NCBI GenBank assembly: GCA_016801845.1
Contig: CM028927.1
Span: 6,224,501 to 6,288,500, forward strand
DNA from: Polydactylus sextarius
Taxonomy: Eukaryota; Chordata; Actinopteri; Polynemidae
DNA length: 64,000 nucleotides
Direction: 5' to 3'
A model generated the notes under the pieces. It was given only the letters and a program-made list of their open reading frames with translations, was not told where the DNA came from and did no database searches. Made by a program: the position numbers and the translations under genes. Shown here in pieces: positions 1 through 12,321 of the stretch (position 1 is the first letter of the stretch; each line of letters begins with the position of its first letter).

Positions 1-270
1 TTCTTGAGTTAAATTAAGTTTAGAATAGGGATAGACGTGTTTGTGATAGTTTGGGCTAGGGGCTAAAGAATTCATTATGTCTACAAGTGTCCTTGCAACT
101 GTAGACCAACAAGTATGTGTGTATGTGTGTTGTCAAGTCAAAGACTGAGTGTTTGAAATCTGCTAGTTCAAGAGGAAATAAAACTTAAATCTATTGCAAA
201 ACAGTATTCTCTGGTCTGATTACAGGCGATACCAAAGCCAGGCTGTGGGTAGATTAGATGTAGAGCTCTT
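1..270. other. Unassigned non-coding sequence
   Basis: AT-rich sequence to the left of the first mobile element. I see no gene, no clear repeat boundary and only a short TG-rich stretch near 115-130. Confidence 0.5.
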
Positions 271-1229
271 ACTGTGTGTTCGCATCGAATGCGACCAAAG
301 CAACCATCGTGGTGGAAGTCATTATTTCCCTATGGTTAGACGGCAAATTCAGTGAAAAGAATGAATTCAGTCTTCAGGAACTAGTTCCTAGTTCCTAAAC
401 AATCTCGAGATCGCTGCTGTTTTTAAATCTGCAACACACAAATTAATATCTAAGACGAGTAATTTAATGGTAGAGAGAGATAATGTAATAACCTCATCCA
501 ATCACATCTCAGGAAAAGCCGTTGTTTAAGTGGACACAGCTCACAAAGCATCCTGGGAGATGTAGTTTAATATTTAATGGGCCATTGTCGCTGTGGATTT
601 ACGTCTTGTAAACAAGACAACAAAGGCAAGTCAGGTTTTATGATCGTGTATCGATCGTTTAAACATTATTGAACATTCTATTGCTGCTGGTTCAGTCATT
701 TTTTCACGGATCTTGATGGAACTTGTAGTTTTAGAAACTATGAGATCTCCGCTCTCTGCAGAGACATCATTTGTTTGTTTACAAAGCGCCGTGTGAAGGG
801 GGGGTTACGGTTCGTGCTGACGTCTTTTTGTGTAGTTTGTTTATTTGCTCTCTTAATTGTTTGTAGCTTTAGCTGTGTTTGGCGGTTGTAGAATTTTTTT
901 ATGAGCTTTTAGCTGAGATTCTGAAGATAATCAACATGTTGATATTCATGAAGAAGAGGCGGCGTTACTCGCCGTGAAATCAATGTAACTGACTCAATGT
1001 AACTGACAGGGAACAAGAGGTTAACAAATTGTACGCAATATCTTCTCTCTATCGCTTTCTTTTATTTTATTTTTTGGTGGCAGGGAGATGTGTGGCTCCT
1101 TTAAATGACGAGCTAAATAATGTCACGTCATGAGCGAATTGAGCGAATTCAAAATTTATTGACAGCAAAGCTTCTTCAGCGTATTGAGCTACTTGTTCGC
1201 TTTGGTCGCTTTCGGTGTGAACGCACAGT
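271..1229. mobile_element. TIR DNA transposon remnant, 959 bp, non-autonomous
   Basis: Bases 271-302 and the reverse complement of 1198-1229 match at about 27 of 32 positions, sharing the core GCGACCAAAGC and a start of the type ACTGTG(C/T)GTTC. These are terminal inverted repeats about 0.96 kb apart. If the ends are placed one base further in, the flanking trinucleotides are TTA on the left and TTG on the right, compatible with a decayed TWA target duplication as made by PIF/Harbinger transposases. The right interior repeats a GAGCGAATT motif (1132-1150). There is no long reading frame, so it would depend on a transposase elsewhere. The TIR pairing is seen directly; the superfamily is inferred. 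Confidence 0.7.
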
Positions 1230-1865
1230 TGCAAAGATGGGCAAGAAATCAAAGCTGTGACTAAGCGTGACAAAAAAATCTTTGATACAAATGGCATGGA
1301 TCATTATCCCTCTGATGGTTCGATGTCCACTTGTCTGGGATGTGTTCACTTGTGTTAACCCAGGATAAGTAAGATAGGATGCTTCAATACATCACTATTT
1401 TTTATTTCATCTACTGCCTGTGTTCAATATGTAGTAATTAACTGGAGACGCTAGAGCTTCAAATCACAGTGATGAGCTTTGCTGAAACAGGCTGAGTTCA
1501 TGAAAGTGACAAGGAATGATGGGAATGAGTTGTGGTTGGAATTCGTAAATAAGTAATCTGAAGGACTAGAGCGCCTCATTAACCTTGAGCAAAACTAGAA
1601 TTAGCATGACATCAACAAAGCTGCCACTGCACTGCTTGCGCTGTTTGCCATGATCCCACAAGTGTTTTTGTCAGCTACCACTTCCACCACCGCTGCGCTG
1701 TACAATAAGATCTTCACTGTCCCATCTGAGGCATTCCTTCTTTTATTTTCCTCTTTAAAACAGCCTTCTCCTGTAATTATAAAAGCTGACTCCTGGCTTA
1801 AAAGGACCAGAGTTAACCAAGTATCCATTAGTTTCCACATATCACTTACAAATCAATTTCTCAGC

Positions 1866-1886
1866 AAAAAAAAAAAAAAAAAAAAA
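1866..1886. repeat. Poly-A tract, 21 bp
   Basis: Uninterrupted run of A. No retroelement body was recognised on its 5' side. Confidence 0.9.
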
Positions 1887-3842
1887 GGTGCTTTAAACAG
1901 TTTTAAAGATCATTTCAACTTAAACAGCACACTGCAAACTAAAAAGAAAGAAACAAGCATTTTGGACATATGTAATCATTAACAGATGCAATTACCATAA
2001 TTACATCTTTGACAGGTTCCCACTATTTCATGCTGTGCTGTTTTATTCTTTTAAATCGAGGAGTATTGATTTTTCTGAGCCAATTGCCTTGGCTGAAATT
2101 GAAATGGATAGATTGTCATGCTGGGCTTTCTTTCTTGAATTATCTACATGATGCATATGTACAGGCTGAGCTTTAAATTGCACTTTATTTCCTTACAGTA
2201 CTTCAATCCATTGGTATTTGTCGGAAACAGTCGATAAAGACTCGAGCACGGAGGCTAGGAGAGAGAGAGAGAAATATATTTAATGATTAATAGAATGCAC
2301 AGTTCAGTTAGGACCCAAGTGTAATTCCAAAGTGTAATCTCTTGAATGAAATTTTAGGGCTGATTTTGTGGATAATGAGCTGGGTTTTTTTTTTTTTTTC
2401 ACCTCATCTGTAAATAAAACATGAGAGGAAAACAAAAAACAAAACAAAAAATAAAAAATAAAAGTGCATGCCATGTGGTAAAGTTGTGATAAGTTGATTT
2501 AAAAGAGCTGAAAATAGTTCCCCAGTCTACAACAGAGGATAATTAAAATATAAACAGAAAATATTAGGTAGCGGGAGTGTGGAGAAACATTGGAGATATG
2601 ATTCTAACACAACACAAACCAACATAATACAACACAACAGAACACTGAAGGCAGTCAGTTTCCCTTTTGGATCATTTTTGGTGCTGCTAAGTTTCAGGAG
2701 TGAACTGACGCCATGTATGTGAAAAGCCATTCTCGAATCTGTCCCGCACGTCAGCCTTAGTACTCTGGTGATATAATCTCATGGGATTTCTATCACGCAG
2801 GTGCTGTTGCTTATTTATCTTTCCCTCGACACATTCTGTGCCCCTGCCGAGCGACGCTAACACCAGCTAACTATCTGTCACCACAAGCTAAGAGAGCTTT
2901 TGCTCCCTTCCTCAGCGACGGCCTCCAGCTTCGTTTTGGGCTGCGACGGCTGGCCCACTGGTCTGTGTGATCCTCCCCGCAGGCGTTATTCACTCCACAG
3001 TTCTCCAGAGCTGACAGGTGTGTGATAAAAACGTCCGGTAAAGCCAGCGCTGCCCTGAGTACTGACTCAAACAGACATCTGTTTCTGAGAAAGCGCGGGA
3101 CTTTCTGGTTTCTGCTCGTTTCCTGCTGTTTCTTTCTCTTCTCTGATCCGCTCTTTCTACTTAATAGGAACCGGCTGAACGATAGCGACGACTCTAGAAG
3201 CTGAAAAATTTGCGAACACTTTTAGAGTGAGAAGGCCTTAAGCCCTGGGGCAGAGACAAATCACCTGAGGCAGAGTACAATTCTACTTTGTACTTGGAGA
3301 CTTTTTTTTTCTCCTTCAATGTCTATTTTAGTCATGAATAGGTATGAGAGGAAAATGAGGTATTTCCTTTAATTAGAAACCCTAGGTACATGAGTATGTG
3401 ATCTTTTTGTTCTTTGCCTAATTAGGCTGCATGTATCTAGAAATATGCATTGTGTTCCTACCTGAGTGTAAGTTTGGGCCACCCTTAAGGGGCTGACCTA
3501 CAAAAAAAAGTTGCAGGGATAGCGTGTGCACGCGTGCGTGTGTGGATAAGAACATGCATGAGTGTATGAAAACTTTTTTACGCAGCCATCCAGTCCAAGT
3601 GTGAAGTGGTGTGTGTGTGTGTGTTGTGACAAGAAAGTCACGGTCTGTCTGTGAAATGGCAAGAAAAAGGAAGAAAATGTCAATTCCCAATGTGGAATAG
3701 CACGTAATGACTCTCTCAGAAGTAAAGGGTAACACACACACACGTCTGTGTGCATGGACACACACTTTTACTCTTGCTATACCTTCATCTGCCCCTCAAC
3801 AGACAGCAGGCCTTTGGGGAGCCCTGACAAGGAGTGTGTATA

Positions 3843-3863
3843 TGTGTGTGTGTGTGTGTGTGT
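3843..3863. repeat. (TG)n microsatellite
   Basis: About ten TG units, with further imperfect TG/CA stretches within 250 bp on the left. Confidence 0.9.
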
Positions 3864-4642
3864 ATAAGCCAGTGTGTATTCATGTTATCCTTGGACTCAC
3901 CTGTCAAGTTAAACTAGGTAGTTCTGTGAAGGTTAAGACAAGGAGATCTAGTTTTCAGAGACAGACGGGAGAAATAAAAGAGAAGCAGCGAGTTTTGTCA
4001 GGGCTTTGTTAGCATTTTTGACAAATGCTGTAGCTGACCTGAGCTTTTCTCGCTTTTAAAAAGCAACCCTCCTTTTGCCTTCAGACTATTGGCACTTCTG
4101 TCCATCAGCATGGGAGCTCTCCTCTGCCCTACGAGCAGAGAAAATGTCGCCATGTTCGCTCCAGTTAAATGGAAAGTGCTGTTGCAGAGACAGGAAGCTT
4201 GACTCCTGGATGTTATCAGCGAATTTACGTGATTATATAATCTGGTTACTTTTCGTTTTTTGCAGTAGCTTCTTAACTTTATACAATTTTCAACTTGCAA
4301 TTTCATTTTTCATTTAGTGTGTGTGTGTGTCTGTACATTTGTATTGAAGGGATGAAAGTAAAGATTAGAAGCACTGCCAGTGACTCATAATATTGTGTTC
4401 TTGTATTTCACTCAGGTGAAACCAGCCAAACTGAAAGTAACAATGAGCTTCCCCAGCTGAACTGAGGCTGCAGCACTAGAATCTGAAATATTTTACTGAT
4501 CCCCAGGAAGAAATCTGAGTTTCTTTCATACCGTATGTCACTAATATACTTGCAGTGATTCTGCCCTCTTTCAGAATGATAGCAATCTGGCCACTAACTT
4601 TGTGTAAACAAGGGATTTAGTCAGGTTAGTTTGGTGTGAATA

Positions 4643-4655
4643 CGCCCTCTGGTGT
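4643..4655 (-). promoter_or_regulatory. Candidate CTCF-type motif
   Basis: The reverse complement of CGCCCTCTGGTGT fits the known CTCF core CCASYAGRKGGCR at 12 of 13 positions; the first C is A here. A motif of this length occurs by chance in large genomes, so occupancy is only a possibility. Confidence 0.3.
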
Positions 4656-5213
4656 CCTGCCTTTCGTTTGATTTTTACCAAACTGTCTTTGTGTTACATC
4701 TGAGACTTGGCGCTCCAATGTAGAGTCTACTATCTTATTTAAAACTGAATGTGTTGAAGCTCAGAGACATAAAAACAATAAATAAATAAACAATTAAACA
4801 TGGCTGCCAAAATTCTTCTCATGTTGACCTCTATCTGCACAGTTCTTCTGTGCTGCGCTACACATCAGAACAGAGTGAGACAGAGGAGCAGACTTTTTGA
4901 AGTTTCCACAGACCTACTGTACTGTGTCAAATCCATATCTCTTGCAGGGATGAAAGTAAACCTTAAACTGTATCATACTTAAAAATAGACACATCCCTGT
5001 CTTTGTCTGATCTATCCAATCATACAAATGTAAAACTACCTTGACCTTCGACTGCAAAAATAAATAAACAGACAGATCAATAAGCCCCAGACTGCGGCTG
5101 ACGCTGCTCTTATGTGACCTAAAGTGAATATCTACCATGTCACCTTGACGCGTAAAAACCACTGCTGTGTCATCCAACATCTCCACCCTCTTTTATCTCA
5201 TTGTTTTTTGAAA

Positions 5214-5216
<3 letters not shown>

Positions 5217-5279
<63 letters not shown>
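5217..5279. repeat. (AT)n microsatellite, 63 bp
   Basis: Perfect alternating AT of about 31 units. It is self-complementary and able to extrude as a cruciform, and it explains the apparent Tyr-Ile-rich reading frames on both strands here. Confidence 0.95.
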
Positions 5280-5284
<5 letters not shown>

Positions 5285-6431
5285 TTCAAGGACAGCTGTT
5301 TCTCCTGCCACCGGGCTGCAGACACATAAGGTGTGTGAAGGAAGTCACAGAGCCATGAAGAGCCTCTCAGGTAAAACCCTGTCAACAGAAGCACTCGCTT
5401 CTCCTCCCACAGCTGAGATGGAGAAAAGGAGCTGAAGATAAACTGTTGGATCATTCACTGTGGCAGGGTTATATTTGTGTGCTCTGGCGACAATATGTAT
5501 GTGTGTGTGTGTGAGTATTTATACATGCGTCTGTGTCCTTAACAGAAGGTATGATAGAAAAAGTAATATCATCGATGTTTCATGGTTGGTATGTGTTGTA
5601 ATATGATAACACTGTGATAACACTGGTAATGATAACACTGTGGAGTTTTGTGTCACTTTTACTTTAATTCCATTAAATAATAATTAAGACATGGTTTAGT
5701 ATTATGTATTATACTAAACTGTAAAGAAAAATATTTAAAATTGTAAAGAAAAATAAAGCACATGATATGTAGATTAGAAACTTAAATGTCACCTCTTAAG
5801 TCTTGTCACTGTCTTAACAAATATGAAAAATATTGTGCTGAAAATGTTACATGACGTAGACTAAACTAATGTAACGCCTATATAAACAATTTACTTCTGA
5901 TAGTTAATTAATTAAATGTTGATTTTTAGATGATGACTAGATGTTTTAGTTTCATTCGATGTCTGTCATTCTTAATATGTTAATCTTTTAGTGCTTCAAC
6001 TTGCCACTTGTGCACTGATTTCATTATGACTGGATAAAACTGCTATATTTTTAACAGTGTGTGTGTGTTTATGTATATAGCCAACAATAATTCACACTGC
6101 ACAGCAGAACATGAATAATCTCAATAAACGTGTGGCACAGCAACGTCAGGTAGAAACATCAGAACTAAACCTGGCGAAATTAATATCAGCTGTCTATTTT
6201 AGCACAATCTTGTGTCAGCTGATATTGATATTAATTGGTAGATTTCATACAGGTCGAGTGGTTTAACAAAAATAGGGGGCACTTTTCAATTAAAAACAAG
6301 GTTAATTTAAATATTCAAGGCATCAGCTGTTAGAGTTGGGCTTGATGAACGTTGGACAGCACTTCTGTCATCATTAATATCACTATTTCTCACACAGTGG
6401 GTGGTTTGTATTAAACAGTTGACTCAGTTGA

Positions 6432-6432
<1 letters not shown>

Positions 6433-6456
<24 letters not shown>
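6433..6456. repeat. (TG)n microsatellite
   Basis: Twelve perfect TG units, then a short GA tail. Confidence 0.9.
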
Positions 6457-6462
<6 letters not shown>

Positions 6463-6781
6463 TTGTGTATGATTGTGGTGCAGCGTCGACGTGCGGTTGA
6501 TGGAAACCCCCTGGAGTTTTAACTCGTGAAGCCATTGACCATGTGTGAGCTGTCTGTCTCTGCTCATGTTAAATTAATGAGCGAATAACATTCACGTCAG
6601 GAGGCGGTCACAGTGTATAATGAAGCCAAATGAGACTTTATAATAGGCTGAGTGATGCAAAAGACTTTATTGTAATCAATAAATGCAGCCAAAGAGCCAA
6701 ACGAGTCGGTTTGTAAAGTTAGGTTAACGGAATGTGGTCACACGATTAATAATATATGACTACATTTGACCCAGATCGTCA

Positions 6782-6802
6782 ACACACACACACACACACA
6801 CA
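6782..6802. repeat. (CA)n microsatellite
   Basis: About ten CA units, then an imperfect extension. Confidence 0.9.
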
Positions 6803-7512
6803 AACACACACATATAAATAACAGTATTATAGTATGCCAATGGCCGCAGTAGGTGAAAAGTCATAAATGAGACCACTGATAACCAGCATGGATGCCTTAT
6901 TCCATCATACATCATGGTTGTTATTCACATACATCATCCACGTGTGGGTCATTAATGTCACAGTGGAACGTGACTTTACGTCCGCCACACCACTGTGAAA
7001 AAACCTCAGTCAGATCCTTTTATTCCTTTTTTCCCCACAAGCATGGAAATGTAGACTAACCCTGAATAACTAATGCGTTCCTTTTTATTCCATATATGTG
7101 ACCCCGCGCGCCGGTGGATCGGACGCAGAGATGTGTCCGCGTTTAACACGTCTGCATCGTTTTCTGTTGCCGCTGCGATTGTTTATCAAAGATGTTAAGA
7201 AGTGGTACACAGATAGAGAAAAAGATTTCACCCTAATTGGCTAAAATGTAAACTTGGCTTTAAATGTAATGGAATCTGAAAAAGCATATTCATTGAAAAA
7301 CAGCAAATGTTTATAGTACGTGGCAGAGCTTTCTCAAGTGGATCGCTTCTTGATTGTTTAGTTTTTTTTTTCTAGCGCCTCAAAACATTAAGCATCATTT
7401 TTTTTTCTTCTTTGCTTTTGGCTTCATATTTCTCTGGAGGGCCAACCTAACTTTAGCCTCTCGTTATATGCCAGTATGTTTTTTTTTTTTATTTGTCGTT
7501 TTTTTGCCTTTC

Positions 7513-7529
7513 CTCTCTCTCTCTCTCTC
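7513..7529. repeat. (CT)n microsatellite
   Basis: About eight CT units inside a longer pyrimidine-rich stretch (7460-7530). Confidence 0.85.
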
Positions 7530-9689
7530 GTGCTTGTGATACACGTTGGCAATTCGTGATTGGGTCCCTGAGGATGGGTCCTTGGTGCCTGAGAAAAGGT
7601 AAACATTCAGAGAAAAGCCTTAGACAAAGATGCGCTTGTTTTGACATGGCAACAAAATGCACCTCGACATCCACATCACATGGAAAGATATCAGACATCA
7701 ACATTAACCGGTGTTGCTAATGAGAGACGCCTGGGCATCTCCCTCGCTTTGCTCTTCTCTCTTGTCGTTTTTTCACGTTGCGTGTTCCTCGAGGGGGCTA
7801 TTTCGCTGGCAGCCAAGAACATGAATGCTACGATGCACTAAAGTCACTCATTTATAGCCCAAGCTGTCACTTAGCACGTCCCTGAGCTCTGGCTTTGTGC
7901 CTACCTGTCAGTTTTGCTGTCTGCTTGGATGTCTGTCTCTCTGTGTCCCTGTCAGGAGGTCTGTTGAAAATTTGTTTTTTCCGGCAGCATATCGCAGTCG
8001 TTATCTTGCCACGCTTGCTTAATGTGTGAAGCGGTGTCAGGTCTGTATCGCTGATGCTCGCGATCACACATTTGCATGAAGGTAAGCTCACACCATGTAC
8101 ATTAATCAAGTCCCATTGTTAGAGATGCTTTAATTTTTAAAGATACCTCTTTCTGTAGCAAATAAGATGAGATATTTCTTTCAGTTTTTTTTCGGCTACA
8201 TCTTCTGTTAACTACCAGTGTAACCACATTACTTTATGATGCAGAGCCCATCGACCAATCAACACGTTTTGTATATTACTTCCCACTGCTATTAACAGCC
8301 CTATCTATATCCAAGAGCAGAAACTACAGCATCGCCAACCGAAATTAAAGAGGCACTTTACTGATTTTACTCATCAGGAGGAGCACTGCTCTTCCTGTGA
8401 TAACAGTTGTATGATGTTGTTTGTGGCTCTCAAGGGGGCTTTCTGAAGTCTGGAAAAAAAAAACCTTGATGATGTCTTGTCTTGGGCTTGAAGACGCAAA
8501 AATTACAGGTGTAAGCCTGAGTTTCAAACTAAGTTCGTAGAAAGTTTAAGATTGTGGAGGATTATTGGGCTGGAAGTTGCAGCGTAGTTTCATTATGGGA
8601 AGTGAAGGAGCCAACGTTTTGGTCGACATCCTACCCAACTGGAACAACTGCTTTAGGCATCTGGGCTGACAGAATCGACAGTAGCTGCAATCTAAAAGCA
8701 ACATACCTCGATAGGTAATAAAAAAAATAACAGATCTCGACCCTAAATGTCTCTCTCCATCCCTGCCAGTCACATAAAGGACAAGTTTCTGCCTTTAAAA
8801 ATATGAATGAATTGAACTATATAACTTCAAGTCTTACTGTAAACTATAGACATCAGAGGGTATGTCCACTCCTCTTCTAAACGACTCTTTGCCGTTTGGT
8901 CTCGTCTGCACATGTCATCCACCCAAAACACACATTCAAAAAGTCATACTAAGGGAGGCGAGACACCTTGAACACTTCCTAATCCTCTTCCCTCTTCACT
9001 TTCCATCTCCTTTTGCCCTATGAGCTACCTCTGTCCTGCTATGGTGCAATATTTCAGTGTCTGACAGGAGGTGTAACACCTCAGTTAATAGCTGCTCACT
9101 GCTCCTGTGAGCCATGCTTTGGGGGAAAGCAAAATTACAGGGTGGTGAGACTGACAGGCGAGGCGCAGCAGATCCTCTACCCTCTGAGCCCCTTTGTGGC
9201 TATGAAACCTGTCTCCGAGGCATATCAGCGCTAACACCAAATGAGCAAAGTAAACACAAGTACACGTGTACTGTAAACACTTCCACTCGCTGTTGGTTTT
9301 TGCAATTACGGATGTCCGTTCATGCAGAAAAATGGCCGTGGCCATGCATAAAGCAAAGCAGCAGTTTTGTTCGAGAAAAGGATCGTTGCTCGGTGGTACT
9401 TGACCACGTTTGGTGAAAGAGGTACAAGAGTTTAGGAGGTTTATTTTGAAAAGTCTACTGTGTACACACTGAAGCAAAAAGGAGGAGGTGTCACAAATTC
9501 TGTAAGAAGATAACAAAGTTAAGGATCCGTTACCTAGAAAAAAGGGAAGCCACATGACACACTGGTACTCATCCTAAAAGACACAAAGAAAACATTTTCT
9601 ACATGGTAGGTCAGCGTGGCTTTCTTACTTTTTTGTCTTGGATATCAAACAGCGATAAGAGATTGAAGAGGCGTGGAGACAAATGTTAT

Positions 9690-10020
9690 TGAACAGTATG
9701 AGAGAGGGTAAAAAAAAGAAGCACAAATGCAGAACAAGGACAGAAAGCTGTGAGAAACAAAGGGAGGGCATTACGTGGGTTGTTATGAGTATGAGACGTG
9801 CAGGGAGAGGGATGGGAGACCGAGAGAGAGGGAGAACAACGGGGAGAAACACAGAGAAACATGAGAGGATGTCCATCAAAGCGCCGTCTTTCTGCTGTGC
9901 ACAGCAGCCCGACACGCTGAAAAAGTAAAGGAGAAGGGAGTCGGGGGAAGAAACAGGCTGCCCATTAAAAAAAAAAAGGGGTAAAGGAAGAGAAGGGAGG
10001 AAAAGTGGGAAAAACCCACG
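9690..10020. other. Purine-rich strand segment
   Basis: The plus strand is strongly biased to A and G over about 330 bp, with many GAGAG and GGGA runs and an A11 run near 9967-9977. Open frames read through it on both strands because it lacks sequence complexity; I find no protein family in it. Confidence 0.5.
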
Positions 10021-10230
10021 CTGGCTCTCACTCTAGGCCCGCCGAGAGGCAATGATCAGACTCTGAGTTTTACATCAGCAGCTGATGGGCATCAGGGTCC
10101 CTCAGAACTCATCTGCTTTCTCTTCTGCTGCAACACTCTTCATCTCTCTCCACCTTTCCTCTGTTCTCCCTGTTCTCCTTCCCCGCAGGCTGCTCCTGTA
10201 ATTGGCTGTCCAACAGTGCTGGATCTTGTA

Positions 10231-10232
<2 letters not shown>

Positions 10233-10265
<33 letters not shown>
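10233..10265. repeat. (GT)n microsatellite
   Basis: About 16 perfect GT units, leading directly into a short tandem duplication. Confidence 0.95.
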
Positions 10266-10267
<2 letters not shown>

Positions 10268-10270
10268 CCA

Positions 10271-10319
10271 ACATGTGTATGTTTCTCCACTGTTGTGTGA
10301 CCACATGTGTATGTTTCTC
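10271..10319. repeat. Two-copy tandem duplication, 32-bp period
   Basis: ACATGTGTATGTTTCTC occurs at 10271-10287 and again at 10303-10319 with spacing 32, next to the GT tract. It looks like a slippage or replication-repair product. Confidence 0.8.
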
Positions 10320-10447
10320 AATTTTGTGGTATAATTTCTCTAACTCATCACATTTTTATGCCTTTATGACTTTTTGATGAAAACAGAGAGAGGGGGCTCT
10401 CTTAAGTATATTCACTCGCTTTCATACTGTCTGTAACTGGCATGCAT

Positions 10448-10448
<1 letters not shown>

Positions 10449-10504
<56 letters not shown>
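10449..10504. repeat. (CA)n microsatellite, 56 bp
   Basis: 28 perfect CA units, followed after a short gap by a second small CA run near 10523-10533. Confidence 0.95.
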
Positions 10505-10505
<1 letters not shown>

Positions 10506-11489
10506 CACACAACTTCATTTTCACACACACACACAAGCTGACAACCTTGCCATCTTCATATCGCCTGACAACCTTGCAAGATCCTTTTTCATGGCCAATA
10601 ACACAAATACTTAGATTTGTAAAATGTCAAACAGTAGCCCACATAACGAGCCACAAGGCGGTCAACATCAAACAACATTTGGAAAACAGTTGATTTGATT
10701 ATTTCTGTGATCAAAAAGGAGGTTGAACATGAAGGTGGACAGCTCACACTGGCTGTATCAGCACACGTCAGACAGAACAGAGGTAGTGAGAGCTACAGTG
10801 AACGGTATGTTTACTTTCTTATGCCTCCACTTCAGGAAAGTGATGCATCCTGAAGCAGACTGAACATGCGCCATTAGCAACACAACGGTAAAAACATCAG
10901 CAGCGTGCAAATGTTTGAAACTCGAGAGCGAAAATGGTCCAACAGCCACTTGCAACATGTAGTACTGTAAGTTTCACAAGTCTTTGGCAGTGGAGCTGAG
11001 TTCACTACAGACAATTTGATAAGACATGTAAAAACTAGAAAACAAGAAAGAAAAGTCAACATCATGAAAAGAGCACTGGAAAAGGAGTGAAAAGCTACAA
11101 AACATTTGAAAGGAAAGAATAAATAGATGAATCTGTGATTTCTTTTTGCCACTGAATATCAGTCCTCAGTCAGTTTGACTAAGCTATTATGAAATGATAA
11201 ATGGACGTGCACTTACAGCATTTTTCTAGTCATCTGTTCCATCACTCAAAGCGTTTCCACTTGTTCACTCAGAGTGCATACCTATTGTGTGCTTAATACC
11301 TTCTGATTATTGGATCATCCACTCTATGTCCAGGGTCGCAGCAGCCCCTGTTGTACCACTCTAAGTAGAATTTAGACTTTATACGAGTGTTGCCAACTGC
11401 AATAAGTTAAATGTATTAAGCTGAAGACATCTGTTAGTTACTTTTCTGTTTTGTGAACAAACAGAAAAATACAGGCTCCATTTACGCAG
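10505..11489. other. Non-coding stretch, no gene recognised
   Basis: Mixed-composition sequence with no long frame. The octamer TGACAACC occurs twice within 30 bp (10540-10570), a minor local duplication. Confidence 0.45.
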
Positions 11490-11585
11490 CAAATGCAAGT
11501 ACTGGATTGGCAGACTCAGTAGCAGTATTAAAAAATCGGATGGGGATCGGAGGCTTAAACAACTCATCGGGACATCCCTGCTGAA
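11490..11585. mobile_element. End fragment of a hAT-like fish DNA element
   Basis: The sequence around AAGTACTGGATTGG, with repeated ATCGGA-type words and the terminal phrase ATCGGGACATCCCT, resembles the end of an abundant teleost element with TATCGG-rich termini. Only one end is present, so this is a relic. The identification rests on recall of the family, not on an alignment. Confidence 0.4.
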
Positions 11586-11803
11586 CATCTGCTTAGAACT
11601 GCATTGCATTAAATAATTAACATTCAGGGTTGTGATTCTCCTGGATCAATCTGGAATTCCAGCTTTTCCAACCTGAAAATGAGGCTCCTAAATCATGCAA
11701 ATCCACCTTTTTTTCTGAAAATAATAGCCGAGTAACGCCTGTCTCTTTTATTAGCCAGGGGCAGCAACACATTTGGGCGATAAACGTCAGGTCTGATTTT
11801 CAA

Positions 11804-11969
11804 CGGGGGCCGTTACCGGCCTCACACTGTCCACAGGCTGAACCTCAATCAGAAGGATTAAGGCGCCCGAGCGACACCGGGAGAGCAGTCTTCCGTACGC
11901 CACATTTCCCACGCTTCGCCCATCGGGGTTTCAGCTCTGTGCTCTTCCCCCTCCGCTCCGCTACTGAGA

Positions 11970-12020
<51 letters not shown>

Positions 12021-12048
12021 AGGTTGTCTCGTCTGATCTCAGGTTGTA
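11804..12048 (-). pseudogene. 28S rRNA 5' fragment, decayed
   Basis: On the minus strand this reads as the first roughly 245 nt of eukaryotic 28S rRNA. The conserved block around GCTGAATTTAAGCATATTAC, the downstream CGGAGGAAAAGAAACTAACC and the domain near GAAATGTGGCGTACGGAAGA are all recognisable, as is the region ending at the GGCCGGTAACGGCCCCC-type segment. Many CpG sites have become TpG or CpA, as expected of an unselected copy. The right end coincides with the mature 28S 5' end (GACCTCAGATCAGACG-type start); beyond it I see neither ITS2 nor 5.8S-like sequence. The left end breaks within the first variable region. It cannot encode a working rRNA. An RNA-derived (retroposed or template-switched) origin, or a member of a 28S-derived SINE, fits better than a piece of rDNA unit. 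Confidence 0.88.
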
Positions 12049-12279
12049 GTCAAAAGGAGAAGCATTACGTGGCTTGCCACCAACCTGTTAGGGAAGTCAG
12101 GCGGCTACTCCATATTGTCAAAGGACAGCCCCGACAACCCATCGCTTGTACGGAATGTCAGAGGGCAGAATTTCATGCTCCTGGTCCAGCCAGAGAGGAG
12201 GCAGCCAAAGATTCAATAGTGGCAACAGCTAGACTTTTAACAGAAAGACTTTTTAAAGGCAGTGACTAGAAATTATGTC

Positions 12280-12281
<2 letters not shown>
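12049..12281. other. Open, moderately GC-rich block abutting the 28S fragment
   Basis: The plus strand stays open from the rRNA fragment through this block to a stop near 12269. The translation has several Cys and Arg residues but no family I recognise. It lies where ITS2 would be if this were an rDNA unit, but it is not GC-rich like fish ITS2. It may be unique host sequence interrupted by the rRNA insertion. Confidence 0.3.

Positions 12282-12317
<36 letters not shown>
12282..12317. repeat. (TG)n microsatellite
   Basis: 18 perfect TG units ending in a short CGCG. Confidence 0.95.

Positions 12318-12321
<4 letters not shown>

Larger units (their letters stand above)
1230..4642. other. Non-coding stretch with simple repeats
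   Basis: No convincing gene. It holds a poly-A tract (1866-1886), a T15 run (2385-2399) and TG/CA-rich patches (3610-3625, 3735-3745, 3843-3863). A somewhat more GC-rich piece at about 2810-3190 has several short open frames in different phases, none resembling a known protein. Confidence 0.5.
4656..9689. other. Non-coding stretch, no gene recognised
   Basis: AT-rich sequence with microsatellites listed separately. A small CpG-dense island lies at about 7100-7150 (CCGCGCGCCGG). An 11-bp inverted repeat (6182-6192 with 6216-6226, core CAGCTG) could form a hairpin. The short open frames here have no recognisable domain. Confidence 0.5.

Noticed and set aside
1601..1840. 79-codon minus-strand frame with Ala/Val-rich C-terminus
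   Set aside because: No motif, and the opposite strand is open over the same bases; simple composition effect.
5321..5368. Short exon with ATG followed by AG/GTAAAA donor
   Set aside because: The 16-codon coding part is too short and lacks any supporting neighbour exon; AG and GT pairs like this are frequent by chance.
6182..6226. Hairpin as a transcription terminator
   Set aside because: No gene upstream and the sequence is eukaryotic; the 11-bp stem around CAGCTG is probably incidental.
9085..9555. 156-codon minus-strand open frame
   Set aside because: Translation is Cys/Ser/Leu-rich without any recognisable motif; open frames of this length are expected by chance in 64 kb read in six frames.
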